NCBI RefSeq assembly: GCF_949628265.1
Contig: NC_088790.1
Span: 32,368,545 to 32,432,544, forward strand
Reading direction: 5' to 3'
Source of the DNA: Cloeon dipterum
Taxonomy: Eukaryota > Arthropoda > Insecta > Ephemeroptera > Baetidae
Length of the DNA: 64,000 nt
In this document: positions 1 to 11,347 of the stretch, piece by piece
Position numbering within the stretch: position 1 is the first letter of the stretch
How the letters are laid out: the number at the start of each line of letters is the position of its first letter
Position numbers and translations under genes: made by a program
The notes under the pieces: model-generated
Told to the model about the DNA's origin: nothing
What the model saw: the letters and a program-made list of their open reading frames with translations, nothing else
Database searches by the model: none

Positions 1-2
1 GC

Positions 3-1407
3 GCGCCGGCCGGGCTGCGGCCGCAGATCCTCAACCTGCTCAAGGGATACAGGGACGCCTCTTGGAACTCGGCCAGGATCCTGCTCGAGACTGAGGCTCT
101 CGTCGACGCGTTCGCCTCCGGCAAGTACCTCGAGACCAACGAAGTCTTCCGCGCCGACTCACTGCCAGGTTAGACACGGCTTTTCTTTATTGTTATGCTT
201 TAAAATTTTAATTAGATTAAATTAAACTAACAGAAAAAATTTAAAATTCTTTTCTTTGCAGGCTTCGTGATTCACGATGAAAAAGATCTGCCCGGCCAAT
301 TCGACTACCCGTGTCCAGGGTCGACCAATAGTGTCAACTGCGTTCATTCGGTGTACAGCTATCAAGAAGCTGCCGAAATTTGCTCGGCTGACCCGAGATG
401 CAAGGCCTTTGTTATCGGCTTCGGCAAAACCTGGACTGGTAAATTAATTTTTTTATTTTCATGCTTTCAATTTATAAATAACTGATTTAATTTTGAATTA
501 AAGTATAAGGTGGTAATCTAGAGAAATTTTTTAATTTTTTAGCCACGAAGAAAGCATTTTTTGGCAGTAAATCGAATCAGTGGGTTGAAAGGGGATGAGG
601 GTTAGCACCCCCTGAACACTTTTGGTGGCAAGGGGAGGTCGAGCCGAGTCTAACGGTGGGTAGTTTTTGCAATTCTGGTAATTAAAACCCGAGATTTGGA
701 GTTTGCAAAATACGAAAAAGTCGAAAAATTCGTGATTTTGTGTTTTACAAACATTTAAAAATTCAAATCTCAGGTTCTAACCGTCAGAATTGCAAAAACT
801 ACCCATCGTTAGACTCGTCTTGACCTCCCCTGACCAGCGAAAGGGTTTAGGGGTGAAAACCCTTATCCATTTCAACCCCCTGACTCAATTTCAATAGGAA
901 AAATGTTAAAAAATATATTTTTTTAAATTTAAAAACACAAAATAAATGTTTGAGGGTAAGCAGTCCTTTCAGCTGGTTAGGGAAGGATTAACAGTTGGTA
1001 GTTTTTGCAATTCTGATTATTAGAACCCGAGATTTGGAGTTTGAAAAGTTTTAAAATACGAAAAATCGAGTTTCGGAGTGGAATTTCTTTAAAAAATAAA
1101 ACAAAACCAGCGATGAAGAACTTGGAAAACACCTAATTTATTAAATTGCTCCACTAGAACCTAAACTTTCCCAAAATTATCCCGAAAAAACTAATATATT
1201 GTCTTAAAAGACTGATTTCCAGTGTATATTTCGTTAAAATCATGCCTCTTTAGTCATTTAAAAATAAAAACATAATTTCCAGACCTAATAATTGATATAT
1301 TTTCTGTTATTCCAGATCGGTCATTGGCGATTTTCAAGTCAGGAGTGGGCCCAGCGAGCACGAAGCGGGGCTTCCAACTGTTCGTGCGGCAACAAAGCCC
1401 GCGCTGA
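3..1407 (+). CDS. 3' end of a secretory-type protein gene with a PAN/apple-like cysteine motif (partial)
   Basis: Three exons are readable: 3-168 (5' end outside the window), 262-438 and 1316-1407, with GT-AG introns and matching phases, ending in TGA. The visible C-terminal ~145 residues begin with a helical stretch (ILNLLKGYRDASWN) and then a cysteine-bearing segment: C at PYPCPG-like, VNCVHS, EICSADPRCKAF, followed by VIGFGKTW and GFQLFV. The YxQEAAEICxxDPxCKAF pattern is the kind seen in PAN/apple modules, which sit in secreted or lumenal proteins. I do not recognise the parent protein; tails of some secretory-pathway kinases look loosely similar, but that is a weak impression. The coding DNA is much richer in G+C than the introns, typical of a conserved expressed gene. 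Intron 2 (877 bp) holds a foldback repeat. Confidence 0.6.
565..895. repeat. Foldback (long inverted repeat) MITE in an intron
   Basis: The left half (GGGTTGAAAGGGGATGAGGG, then GGGTAGTTTTTGCAATTCTG) returns as reverse complement in the right half (GCAAAAACTACCC, then CCTTATCCATTTCAACCCC). Arms are roughly 150 bp around a short AT-rich centre. There is no ORF, so it is a non-autonomous element. The boundaries are approximate. Confidence 0.7.
950..1060. repeat. Half-copy of the same foldback element
   Basis: It repeats the arm of the 565-895 element (AGTTTTTGCAATTCTG, GAACCCGAGATTTGGAG) without a partner arm, so it looks like a truncated or recombined copy. Another decayed arm occurs at 34590-34695. 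Confidence 0.5.
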
Positions 1408-1823
1408 GCAAACTAAATTCCTTGTGACATCCTTTTCCGAGCCTGGCTGTGATTTTCAACTTCCCTGAGAGGACCAAAGACTTGATTTATTCAAAATCAT
1501 GATTAATAAACCATGTTACTTAATTATAAGGATTAAATTATTTGACAGAATAGAAAAAACACGACTGGCAGTTTTATTTTAATAATTTTATTCCTAGATT
1601 AATTAATTCATTAATTAATACAACAAGAGGAATGTTGCAGACTTGACTGGCACTCTGAAATTCCGGTGATTTGTGCAATGCAAAGCTGAAAGGATTGAAT
1701 ATTATTAAATTATGGCAAAACCACTGCGTGCACTAAAGTCCGACATTTGAGTCAAAAGTATCACAGACACACCAAAATCCGCCGCTTCGTGAAACACCAC
1801 TTTTCTTTCTTTTATTAAAATTG

Positions 1824-4430
1824 TTAGTTTGAGTGCGAGATCACCAGCCAGGAGATGAACGCGTAGAACAGGAAAATCGGATACACTGCCAGCGCTTTCC
1901 GGTCCGACGGCTGACTGTCGCCCAGAAAAACAATCGACGCTGCAACACAATTAAAAAAAAATTATTTGGTTAAAAACGCGATATTCGGCATTTCAGGGTG
2001 CACCCTGAGCCCCTTGGTGGCTTCCAAAGGGTCGAGCTAAACATTTTCTCAAAGCCCTTGATTTTGTCTTTTTAACGGTGGGCAGATTTTGTTAATCAAA
2101 GCATTACAGAAGCCGTCAGGTGGCGTTAAAGTGGCCAAGAAATGGGAATTTTATTAAATCGATCGCTCAAGAGCTACCCTGAGGCCAGGGTTTCTTTTCT
2201 GACCTGGTTTAATGGTCTTGTCCGACCTCAGGGGTGATTTTCAGCAAATTCCAAGCGTAAAAATCAACAAACTGCATTTTTTAATTTTTTCCGGAGTGAA
2301 AAAATACCATTTTTAACATTTGACCCTTTGTATTTAAAAAATGTCAAGGTGACCACCCTGAAAATTTCTAGGCACGTTAAAAACCTTTAGAGGAACATTT
2401 TATCCCACAGTTTGAAATAAATTAAATGAAAAATTTCCGAGATTTTCAAAATTTTTCAATACACTAAAAAAATACCCAATTTGGAAAATTCCAAATAAAT
2501 TGTTTCAAATATAAAAGTTGTTGCCGATCCAATTAGGCATCTTTAGGCACAAATTTCAATGCTCTAGCTCAATTAGAACCTGAGATATTCTCGATATTCT
2601 CAATCATGTATACTCCGAGCGGCTGTTTTCCTGTCACCACCAAAATTATTAAATATTTCCTTCTTTTCAAATAAATAAATTCAATTGCTCGTGGAACTGA
2701 CCGTAAGTTGCCCATCCGAAGCCGGTAAGCGTGGCAATTAGTCTGAGGATGAAGAGAGTGGTCGACTGCGTCGCCATCAGGATGATTCGGCACGCAATCA
2801 GCGCGAGAACAGTCGGCAGCAAGCAGTAGCCCAGCACGCACACACTTTGGAAGAACGAGCTGGAAAGCAAATAAAAACAAAAATCCATTAAAAATAAGTT
2901 TAGCGAGAAATTTTAAAAAATAACGACAAGTGGCGGACGGCCAACGGGCGCTTCGGCGGCGGAATTGCGACCTGAGGAAGGTCGGTGAAAAACAGAGGTA
3001 AAAAATCATCAATGACTATCGCCAAATGTGCTTGAAATCGCTAAAAAAACATTAAAAACCGGCTTCAGGGTGGATCTCAGGTCGGGGTACCCTGAAAAAG
3101 GTAGTTTGTGCATCTCAGGTCAAAGCCCTTCCCGAGCCCTGTCCAATGAGGGGTCGTAATTGACGATCGGACAAACGGCCAAATTTTTATAAAAATAAAA
3201 CCGGTTTTTAAAAATTTCTACTTTTTTGAATATTTGGCCGAAAAAATTCATAATAATTTTAAAAATGGTCCTAATTTATAAAATCGCACACGGGCGGACG
3301 CTCCTGACCAAGGGGCATTGATTGGTACTTAAATCAGCACCGTCGGGCCCATAGAGCCCCGTTCGGGCCCCAAAAACAAAAGTTTTAAATGTCACAAATC
3401 GTTTTTTGGACTTTAAAAATTTATAACTCGGCTCCTATGGGTTGTAGAGTCAAAAACCAAAGTTTTTCAGACTCGCCATAATATTCTGCGTCAAATGTGC
3501 ATAAAATCCACCCCGCCTACCCCCACCGCAGCGAACAAATCCAAATTATGCATTTTTAAAGCTTCCTGTTTTATTTATTTTTAAATTCGCCTACGGGTCT
3601 GATTTGATTTCTGACGTTAAATCCCACCATTCCGCGTTGCCACGCGTCGAGTGCTCAGGTTTTGCGTCCAAATTCGCGCTTTTGGCGACTTTTTACCACA
3701 GGATGATACAGAAGTCGAACTTACATGTTTCCACCGAGCAGTTTGGAGTTGAGGGTAACCACCATGGCGCCGATCCAGACAATGACAAACACCTCAGCAA
3801 ACTCGGGCCCGCCGTCGTTGTGGTTGATATCGTCACTCGAGCCCTGCAGAATCCTGTAATCATTTTTAATTAGAGCACCGCCAAAAAACAAAGCATTTCT
3901 AGCCAACAGGGTAGTTTAAATCCACATACCTGACTTGGCCTCTTTAAAATTCGATTGCAAAAGTTTATAAATTTAATTTGAATGTATGAAAAGACACTTA
4001 CATCGCCATGAAGGTGCACAGCAGCAAGGGACCCCACAAATCCCCTGAAAAAAGCAGAATTTTAATTTAAATTCGAAAATTAAACATTTACTCACATTCT
4101 TTTAAGAGGCTTTTCTTCTCTTTCGGGTACAAAACGCTTTGGAATTTGACGCCGACGGCCTTCAAGTCCCTCATCTGCAAACAAACAATCAGGACGAAAA
4201 TATTTTCACTGCCGAAAATGGTACCACTGTCGTTTTAATTGGCTCGTCGAGCGTGTTGAACTCGAGATTTCCCTCGACCTGCGCCGTTCCCGAGTTGGGA
4301 ACGCTCATGTTCCCTTCCAGATTCTCCGGAATTTCCTCCCCATCGTTGTACAGCTGCGTTGTGCGTATACGTGAAAGAATCAGATTAATTAAGAAAACAA
4401 ACTGCTTACGTCAAGGGTGGTGCTGTTCAT
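1824..4430 (-). CDS. YIPF6: YIPF6, Yip1-domain Golgi membrane protein
   Basis: YIPF proteins are five-pass membrane proteins of the ER-Golgi system linked to Rab GTPases and vesicle traffic. Seven exons read out a complete 224-residue protein: 4410-4430, 4225-4353, 4096-4174, 4002-4044, 3725-3853, 2702-2859, 1824-1939; every junction is GT-AG and in phase. The order matches animal YIPF6: acidic cytosolic N-terminus, MRDLKAVGVKFQSVLYP, W-D-L-W-G-P before the first membrane segment, GGPEFAEVFVIVW, NSKLLGGN, SFFQSVCVLGYCLLP, and a hydrophobic C-terminus ending in VISHSN. I see five hydrophobic segments, near residues 80-100, 115-135, 145-165, 172-190 and 205-222. Length is about that of the vertebrate protein. 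Start chosen as the first ATG in the short first exon (MNSTTLD). No damage seen. Confidence 0.93.
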
Positions 4431-5591
4431 TCTGATAAGCAAGAAAGAAAACTGGTCTGTGCGAGTTTAGTCCCTGATCCCGGACGAATTTCGAAATGTT
4501 CGACGCCTCACGAGAATTTCTGCACACTTCTCAGGTCTGAAGACGCGAATTAACCTGGATTTTACGCTAAAATGCGCAGGTAAACATTTTCTACGCCTGC
4601 TGATTCGGCTGTCATCAAGTTTTGATGTCATATGGGCGGTGGGCGTGGCGTTGAGCGAATGAAAAATACCGGTTAAATCTAACTAACCGGTCTTTTCCGT
4701 TATTTTAATTGATAATCAGCATAAATATCCTAAAATATAAATGTTTACTGATATATATGGATTTATTTTTTAAATAAAATTAAAAACTAAAAGAATGAGA
4801 TAAGAAATTCACTGCTTGATAAAAACTTAACCTTTTTGATGAATTATTTTGTACCGGTATAGTTAAATGAAATAAAAACCGCCCGCCAAAAACACATCTC
4901 TCATCGATTGCTTAACTTTGGGACACACTTTGATAAAAAAAAGGCCCTTCTCAATCGATTTTCAACCATTTAACCGATATTTCTTTAATATTTCAGCCTC
5001 TTAAGAGCTATTCGTGGTAGAAAAATTCATAATGTAGGCAATTCTTGTCCCTCATAGTCGAAACTTTCGCTCAAACATGGCGGCGGATGAGCAACCAAGA
5101 ATTCTGTGAATTCTGCAGCCGGTTGAGCAGTGGTGGGGCAGCAAGTGGCGGAAAAAATCACGTTTTGCTTCCCCCTCCACATGCAACGCTTTTCTCGCTA
5201 CTCAGCTGGGTGGAGGGGACACGCTCCTGATTGGTTGCTTTCCAAAATTAACTGTTTTAAAAGAAGGGATTAGCCCAACGGTTAACAAATCTTAAAATTC
5301 TCACGCGTGCGCATGCGCCTTGCTATAAAATGAAGAATTTATTCACTCTCTTTCTTCCAGTTAAGTCGACTTAAACACAATAATAATTCCAGAAAATGCA
5401 CTATTTTATCGCTTTATTAACTTCATAAATGATTAATTTCCTATTATAGTTCATTTATCTTTAAAATCACTTAAATTTAAATAATATTTACAGATCAGTG
5501 GCTTAAAACTATTCCCTTAAAATGTGATGGCAAATAATTGAATATATAAATATGTACACTTGATATTTTTTGTTCTAATCTCACAGTAATC
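4431..5591. other. Intergenic region between YIPF6 and the cyclin gene
   Basis: No supported gene. It holds a palindromic NRF1-like site (TGCGCATGCGCC, 5308-5319) followed by TATAAAA (5324-5330), but no convincing plus-strand exon follows. Short ORFs here have no splice context and look random. Confidence 0.4.
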
Positions 5592-8106
5592 CTAGACACT
5601 AGATTTTCCTTCCTCGCAGAAAACACTTTTCAGGATTTTCCCGATGTTTTCTGCTGATAGTTTTGGGTTGAGCGAAACTCTCAGCTTTTCACTGGAGGAG
5701 AACTTGATCCACAGGTGTCCGCTGGACTTTCCGTATTCCTGCACGCCCATCAACTTGCGGAGAATGAAGCTCGAGGCCTTTTTTGTATCTCTCAGAGGCT
5801 GGAATGTCACATCAGTCTTCGCCTTTTCCTCCCAAAACTTGTCTGTAGACGCATAAAATTCAGTTAATTATTAAAATATTTAAATGACGGAGGAGATTAT
5901 TTTACCCTGAAGGGTTTGTCCACTCAGCAAAATGGCGCACATTGTAGACATGCTGGCAAGGAAGCTGTAACTTCGGACAGCCAGGGACCAAATGAGCATG
6001 CTGCTTTCCAGGACGTACTGCCCAATCATACGAATCTCCTCGTCCTTGAAGCAGAAAAAAGGGGTTTGAACTGAATTTATTGATTTTCAACTGGTTAAAT
6101 ACAATATTTTTCTTCATAACAATCGAAAAACGCGGAATTAAACTAGGAAAACCCTTAAATTTAGCAACCACACAGTAAAAGATTTAAATTTTTGACTAGC
6201 ACTCACGATTAAAATAAAAGTAAAGCGTTTTTACCACATGAAGGTCCATTTTGAGGACGTGCAGCTGGTAGTTGAGAAGGCTGAGGGCGCTGTCCCTGGG
6301 CAGGCAGTAGTTGAGCACTTTGAACACAACTTCCTCCGCACTTTTCAGTCTCTGCAAGGTGCACGAGCTCCCGATCAATTTCTTCATTTGCTTGCTCTAA
6401 ATTCATCATTCAATATTAGAAATGAGTTTTTAAATTTAAAAAAACATCTTTGACGTAGTTTCTGAGCCCACCAATCGATTCCTGAGGGTCGAATTAGGTA
6501 AAAAATGATGTTTTTTCCGTTCTATAACGTGCGAACTTTTTTCCCGCCAAAACTTGATAAACGTATTTGCGAGAACTGCGCATGCGTGAGAGCTGGCTGG
6601 ATGTGACAAAGAAGTCATTCGTACAGGCGGTCTCTCTGCAAGTGCTCAAACCAGCTCTCACGCATGCGCGCTTCTCACAAATACGTTCAAATTGTTTTGG
6701 CGGGAAAAGCGTTCGCACGTTATATAACTGAAAAAACATCCTTTATACCTAATTCGACCCTCAGGAATCGATTAGTGGACTCAGAAACTTCTTCAAAGAC
6801 GGTCTTCTAATTTAAAAATAAAAAATATACCGATATGGATTTGCTCTGGTCCAATTTCGAAGCGAGCCAAAAGGCCGCTCCTCCAACCACCTGGAAATCC
6901 TTCTCGTCCACCTCCAAAGCCTGCAAGATTAGGTCGAAGGTTTGGATGGCAATGTGGGAAACCATATCGGGCAGCTTGTAGTAGCACTATTATCATTTAT
7001 AAATTTAATACGAATTTAGCTTTTAATTTAATTCAACCTCGACTCCGAAGATCCAGTCGACGACAGTGGATCTGATTTTCTGCTCAGCCTTTGGAATGTG
7101 GGAAATCTTCACCACTCCTCTTCCAGCAAAGCTTTGCAAATGAAGATCAATGCTGTCCTGTGCATAAAATTATAAGTTCTAAGTGTTCGAAGCTACCAAC
7201 AGATGGCGCCACCAATACTTTGGCTATAAATTAAATTTTAAGGTGATTTCGCTGGAATTTTAGACTCAAATCATGCTACCATGCATTTTTCACTTAATTT
7301 TCTTTCTTTTGGTGTGCTGAAAACCAAAATCGGTTAAGCCAATCGCCGTAGAATCGTGAAAAACTATTTTTTTGAAATATAAAATCTTCTACAACGATTA
7401 TACGGGGATGGGATGGACTGATTTTGGTTTTCAGCACGTCAAAAGAAAGAAAATTAAGTGAAGAATGCACAGTGACAGGATTTAAGTCAGAAATCACAGC
7501 GGAAGTATCTTAAAAATAAATTTATTACGAAAGTATACGGTGGCGGCTTCAAAATATACCTTGAGGTAGGGCTCAGTATAGAGAATCATTTCTTCATATA
7601 TTCTGAGGCAGTTTGCTCGGCCTTTCGACTCGACGCTGCCATTAAATGATTCATCCGATGCATCGACAAAGCAGTCGGAATCCTATTACGATATAAAAAT
7701 GCAAAACCATTTAAAATATTCGGTACAATATTACATTGGAGCTTGGACTCGCTTCCAGTTCCTTGCTCTCACAATCAGCCTTTGCGGACGACGAGCCTGC
7801 TTTGTTGCTCACTGTCAGCTGCTCGAGCCAATTTTTCTCAGAGTTGCTCAAGCTTTTCAAAGGTCTGCGACCTAAATCCTGGCTGTTCTTCCTCACCTTT
7901 GCAGGAATTTCGTTCTCCTTCACGTTGACAGGATCAGATTATTGGCAATAAAATTTAAAAAAAAAATTAAAAACCTGCTCGAATCGAACGCTCGGCCTCC
8001 TGCTTTGAAGATTGTTTGGAGCATTTTCATCTGCTGGCGCAATGCAGGCATCGCTGCTCCCAACGCGCAATCTGAAGAATCGGCTGTTCCTTCTATCTGA
8101 CTCCAT
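5592..8106 (-). CDS. Divergent A/B-type cyclin
   Basis: Cyclins bind and activate cyclin-dependent kinases. Eight coding exons give 421 residues: 7975-8106, 7735-7917, 7560-7682, 7038-7157, 6831-6986, 6235-6396, 5906-6044, 5592-5842, all in phase. Residues ~1-105 are a polar N-terminus. The cyclin N box (~110-240) shows IYEEMILYTEPYLK, KIRSTVVDWIFGV (the place of MRAILVDW in mitotic cyclins), YKLPDMVSHIAIQTFD and GGAAFWLASKL. A cyclin C box follows (~241-340: LKSAEEVVFKVLNYCLPR, SYSFLASMSTMCA). The MRAIL arginine is kept but the motif is altered, so kinase docking may differ. I cannot place it as A, B, J or O. A 49-bp intron in the 5' UTR (8122-8170) is likely. Intron 5 carries a 364-bp MITE and intron 3 a second MITE type. 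The acceptor of exon 2 is weak (…GTGAAG). Confidence 0.8.
6442..6805. mobile_element. MITE-1 foldback element (copy 1, in cyclin intron)
   Basis: About 364 bp with long imperfect terminal inverted repeats. Left: CTTTGACGTAGTTTCTGAG, CCAATCGATTCCTGAGGGTC; right: the reverse complement of the same. Each arm also carries CCCGCCAAAA and a CGCATGCG palindrome. No ORF. The same element occurs at 52544-52914, and half of it at 52178-52290. Confidence 0.85.
7222..7526. mobile_element. MITE-2 foldback element (copy 1, in cyclin intron)
   Basis: About 305 bp. The left arm contains CACTTAATTTTCTTTCTTTT then GCTGAAAACCAAAATC; the right arm has the reverse complement (GATTTTGGTTTTCAGCACG, AAAGAAAATTAAGTG). 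Ends are AAATTAAATTTTAAG-like and AATTTATT. A second copy lies at 8573-8876. Both are preceded by a similar TTCGAAGC...ACAGRTGGCGC flank, so the mobile unit may be longer on that side. Confidence 0.8.
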
Positions 8107-8260
8107 TTTCTCTGACAGTTTCTTTAGATGAAATTAAATTTTGCATTTTTTACTAATTATAATAGCTTACCTGAAGACAATTAGGGCAGAAAGGAGAAAT
8201 TCAGCCTAACCAAGGTGTTGTTTTGAGGCGATGGATTAAATCTTCATTCTTGACTGAGGC
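8107..8260 (-). promoter_or_regulatory. Probable 5' UTR and leader intron of the cyclin gene
   Basis: Reading the minus strand, CTTCAG|GTAAGC (8170) and CTAAAG|AAACTG (8121) bracket a 49-bp intron just before the ATG. The transcription start is not determinable; no TATA box is obvious. Confidence 0.45.
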
Positions 8261-8572
8261 GCTTTACCGACTAACAATAAGCTTTACGGCCGTTGCACTC
8301 ACTCCAAGAATTTATATTCCCTCTCTGCTTAATTCTTTACATTCGCTGAATATCATCGTAAACATTTGAGCGATTTACCAAAATTATTGCGTTGGGGATG
8401 CAAAGAAAAATGCGCCTAAAATGCGCGTAATGTATTGTATATTTATTATGGATTTCGTTTTCGGTCATTTATCTGAATTATAAAAATTTGTTGGATTTTT
8501 TAGAAATATTTAAGGCTTTAAATACAGTTATGGAACAAAAATCTCAAATTCGAAGCCGCTAACAGGTGGCGC

Positions 8573-8876
8573 AATAAATTTAATTTTAAATAACTTCCGC
8601 TTCGATTTCAGACTCAATCTTCTCACTCTGTGCATTTTTCACTTAATTTTCTTTCTTTTGACGTTCTGAAAACCAAAACCAGTGCTACCTTTCGCTTATA
8701 GAAACGTCGGAAAAGATTTTATATTTCAAAATATAGTTTTTCACGATTCTACGGCGATTGGCTGAACCAATTTTGATTTTCAGCACGTCAAAAGAAATCA
8801 TTTTAAGCGAAGAATGCACGCAGTAGCAGGATTGAGTCTGATATCGCAGGGAAAACTACTTAAAATTTGATTTATT
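8573..8876. mobile_element. MITE-2 foldback element (copy 2)
   Basis: About 304 bp, arms of ~110 bp. The left end AATAAATTTAATTTTAAATA pairs with the right end TTAAAATTTGATTTATT, and the CTTTCTTTTGACGTTCTGAA region pairs with TTTTCAGCACGTCAAAAGAA. It is inserted between the cyclin gene and A1. The surrounding 8290-9010 has no gene. Confidence 0.8.
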
Positions 8877-9010
8877 AAAAAGTTTTTAGCGGTTTTTATT
8901 TGTATTCATCATATTATTAATATATAATATTCATATACGAGTAGATCAGCCAGAGAGATGGCGAGATAAAAAGTATCTCGTCACAAAAAATTGTTCACGG
9001 CTGCGGAATC

Positions 9011-10668
9011 TCACAATATTTGTACATCGATGGAAACGTCATCACCCCTTCTGGAGGCACGCAAATTTCTTTCAATGTTCTCACATTCTTGGGTTGCATA
9101 GTTTTTTTGATTATGAATCGAATCATTTTCGATGAGTCGCAACTCAAAATGAGTGACTCTTGTGAGAATATTTCTCTTTTCGATCAATTTCGCGGTGCGC
9201 TGCAATTCTTCAACGGTGGTTGAAACTCTGATCAGCTTCACTATCTTTAAATGCCGCGACCGCAGAAACTCGGAAATGAAAATATAAGAGTCTCTGTGGG
9301 TACTGCAATAAAAAAAATATATAGAATTAGTAGAATAAAAAGCGAAAAGGTGTAAATAATACCAATTGGCAGTAAACTCCAATTCCAGCTCTTCAAGTGA
9401 ATTGCAAGCGGGTAATTCTATGTCCGATGGCAATGCTGAACTGTCAATGTTGCGTAAAATTAGCCTCTTCAACCATGCAGAGTTGGTAAGCTTGAAAACC
9501 AAGGAGCAAATTGCAAGGGAGTCGACCAGTAAAGGCAGTTTAAAGCTAAGAATTAGGTTCTTCAGGAACACTCTGTAGGAACTTAGGAATTTTTCTATGT
9601 AGCTCAAGTCGTTCAAGTCGATCAAGGTCAGTCTCGTCAATCTCTGGAACTTCATCAGTCCGGAAATATCATATTTTTCGGCATCCCATATGATCTGTAA
9701 AAATGGAGAACAGGTTTTCTATTTTCAAGATTGCTGGTGCAGAATTAAAAGTTACATGCAGATCTTGGACGCGATGGAATTTTTTCAGCGCACCCTCAGG
9801 AACATTTCGGTCCAAGTAAAGCGTCAAGAATGTCAGTTCACTCCATTCTTCTTCGTACATTTCGGTATTCGTCTCTAGGCAAGTTGGCAACATGTTCAAA
9901 AAGTGCTTTTCATCAGGGTCGCCCAAAATTTTGAGATTGGTAAGGCAGCTGATGCACTCGAGCGTCAGCATTCGCCGAAAGTTAGTATTCAATCTTCCGT
10001 CGTTTGAAGCTGGAGAAAATTGGAAGATTTCCAAATTCCCAAAACACTGCTCGAAGGTTTCTGTGTCGTAGACTTCAAAATCTGGCTCAGGTTCTATTTT
10101 GAAATAGAGAATCTTCAGCAAGGGTATATAGATTTCCGCACAGATCGATTAGCTCTGATAAGGAAAGGGAGAAGCGTTGGACCTTGAGGATTATCAAATT
10201 GGTCATTCCAGAAATAGCATCGACCATTTCCTCGCTCATGTTGACGCAGTTCAAATTTCGCTCTGGCAACATTCCTTCCATTATTTCCAAAATTAATATG
10301 TTTGATGCACGACGTGTGATCGATGTAAACACCTGCGGGCATAATAATTATTTTTATTTGTCAAAAAATGGTTCATTCATATTATGCGCTTACATCGATA
10401 ATTTGTGGGTCGTTTTCAGGAAACAAATCCATGATTTGGGCAAAGTTGATTTCCGTAATCTCGGAGGAAACTGCCTTTTCCAGAGCTTCTCTTCTATAGG
10501 AATCATCTTGATTTTCTCTATTCTTGAACAATTCCTTGACCAAATCGGCAAATACCGCATCGGGGGAAATTACAGCTGGAATTTAATTTTGGTTTTGAAA
10601 TGTACAAAAATCCAACAAGAAATTTAGCATCCACACTGTGTCTTAAAGAGATAATACTTACGTGGCAT
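9011..10668 (-). pseudogene. A1: family-A LRR-like gene, frameshifted
   Basis: Five exons align with intact A2 and A9: 10662-10668 (ATG CCA C), 10394-10575, 9756-10332, 9363-9694, 9011-9302. The N-terminal domain reads VFADLVKELFKN and NFAQIMDLFPEN; LRR-like segments follow (FEQCFGNLEIFQFSP, LTNLKILGD, LEELELEF, SRHLKIVKLIRV). In exon 3, after LIDLCGNL, four extra bases (TATA, near 10126) shift the frame and stop translation within about a dozen codons; A2 reads straight through here. Without the insertion exon 3 is 573 nt, exactly the A2/A9 length, and the protein would be 461 aa. The later exons are otherwise open, so inactivation is recent or the insertion is an assembly or allelic difference. 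Exons 4-5 are the most diverged of the A1/A2/A9 group. Confidence 0.8.
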
Positions 10669-10764
10669 GATGCAGCTTTGGAATCGATTATTTAGGTTGC
10701 GTAAATGAAAGACTTCTTCCCTCGGCAGGTGATAAGTTAATGAGAGAAAACCTTGCTTCTCGTT

Positions 10765-10928
10765 AAGGAGAGTAAAAAGGTAGGAGATGCGAATAAACAG
10801 ACAGAGTCACCAAAAGTGGGGAAGGGGTGGGGGCGAACAACCAGCGAACAAGCGACGTTCACCCCCACCCCTTCCCCTCTTTTGGTGACTCTGGCTGTTT
10901 ATTCGCATCTCCTACCTTTACTCTCCTT
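10765..10928. repeat. 164-bp near-perfect hairpin in the A1 promoter
   Basis: Arms of ~73 bp: AAGGAGAGTAAAAAGGTAGG ... GGAAGGGGTGGGGGCGAAC, and the reverse complement on the right, with a few mismatches and an ~18-nt loop. It lies ~100-260 bp upstream of the A1 start codon. No counterpart is visible upstream of A2 or A9. Confidence 0.9.
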
Positions 10929-10929
10929 A

Positions 10930-11135
10930 CTTCTCGTTCAGGGCGTACAGTAGAGGGGAGAGACAAATGAGGGAAATGCGTTAGTTCAGGAATTCAAGAA
11001 TTTCCAGACATTTTTGTCAAACGCTACAATTTTTGCATTTTTCTGACAGTGAGCAATATAAATTCTTTTCACCTGCTCAAACCCAAATTCTCCGGATGCT
11101 TGCTGAGGATAGTAAAACTCGCGTAAAATATGTTG
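10930..11135 (-). promoter_or_regulatory. A1/A2/A9-type upstream block (copy upstream of A1)
   Basis: Contains GTTCAGGAATTC, TTTTTCTGACAG and, at 11070-11130, CACCTGCTCAAA ... CAAATTCTC ... TGCTGAGGATA ... CTCGCG. The same ordered words occur at 13190-13400 (upstream of A2), 32290-32480 (reverse strand, upstream of A9), and without an attached gene at 17070-17262 and 26540-26815. Non-coding conservation at the same distance from each start suggests a promoter. Confidence 0.55.
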
Positions 11136-11347
11136 CTTATTTCTTCCAACACTTTCTGCATATCACAAAAAATGTGAACAATGTGGTTTTTGTTCTGAAA
11201 GTGTAAAATCTGTACAATTTTTCTTCTCGCCTAGTCAAAAGATGCGATTTGAAACTGATTTAAGGATATTTTTTTCGATAAAATAAACTTCAAGATTCTT
11301 TTCAAGGTAAAACTTGAATAAATAGTATTGAATTTTTATTTTTACGA

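Noticed and set aside
1705..1950. Minus-strand 81-aa ORF over the last YIPF6 exon
   Set aside because: Out-of-frame reading of the YIPF6 exon, whose true frame matches the family to the stop.
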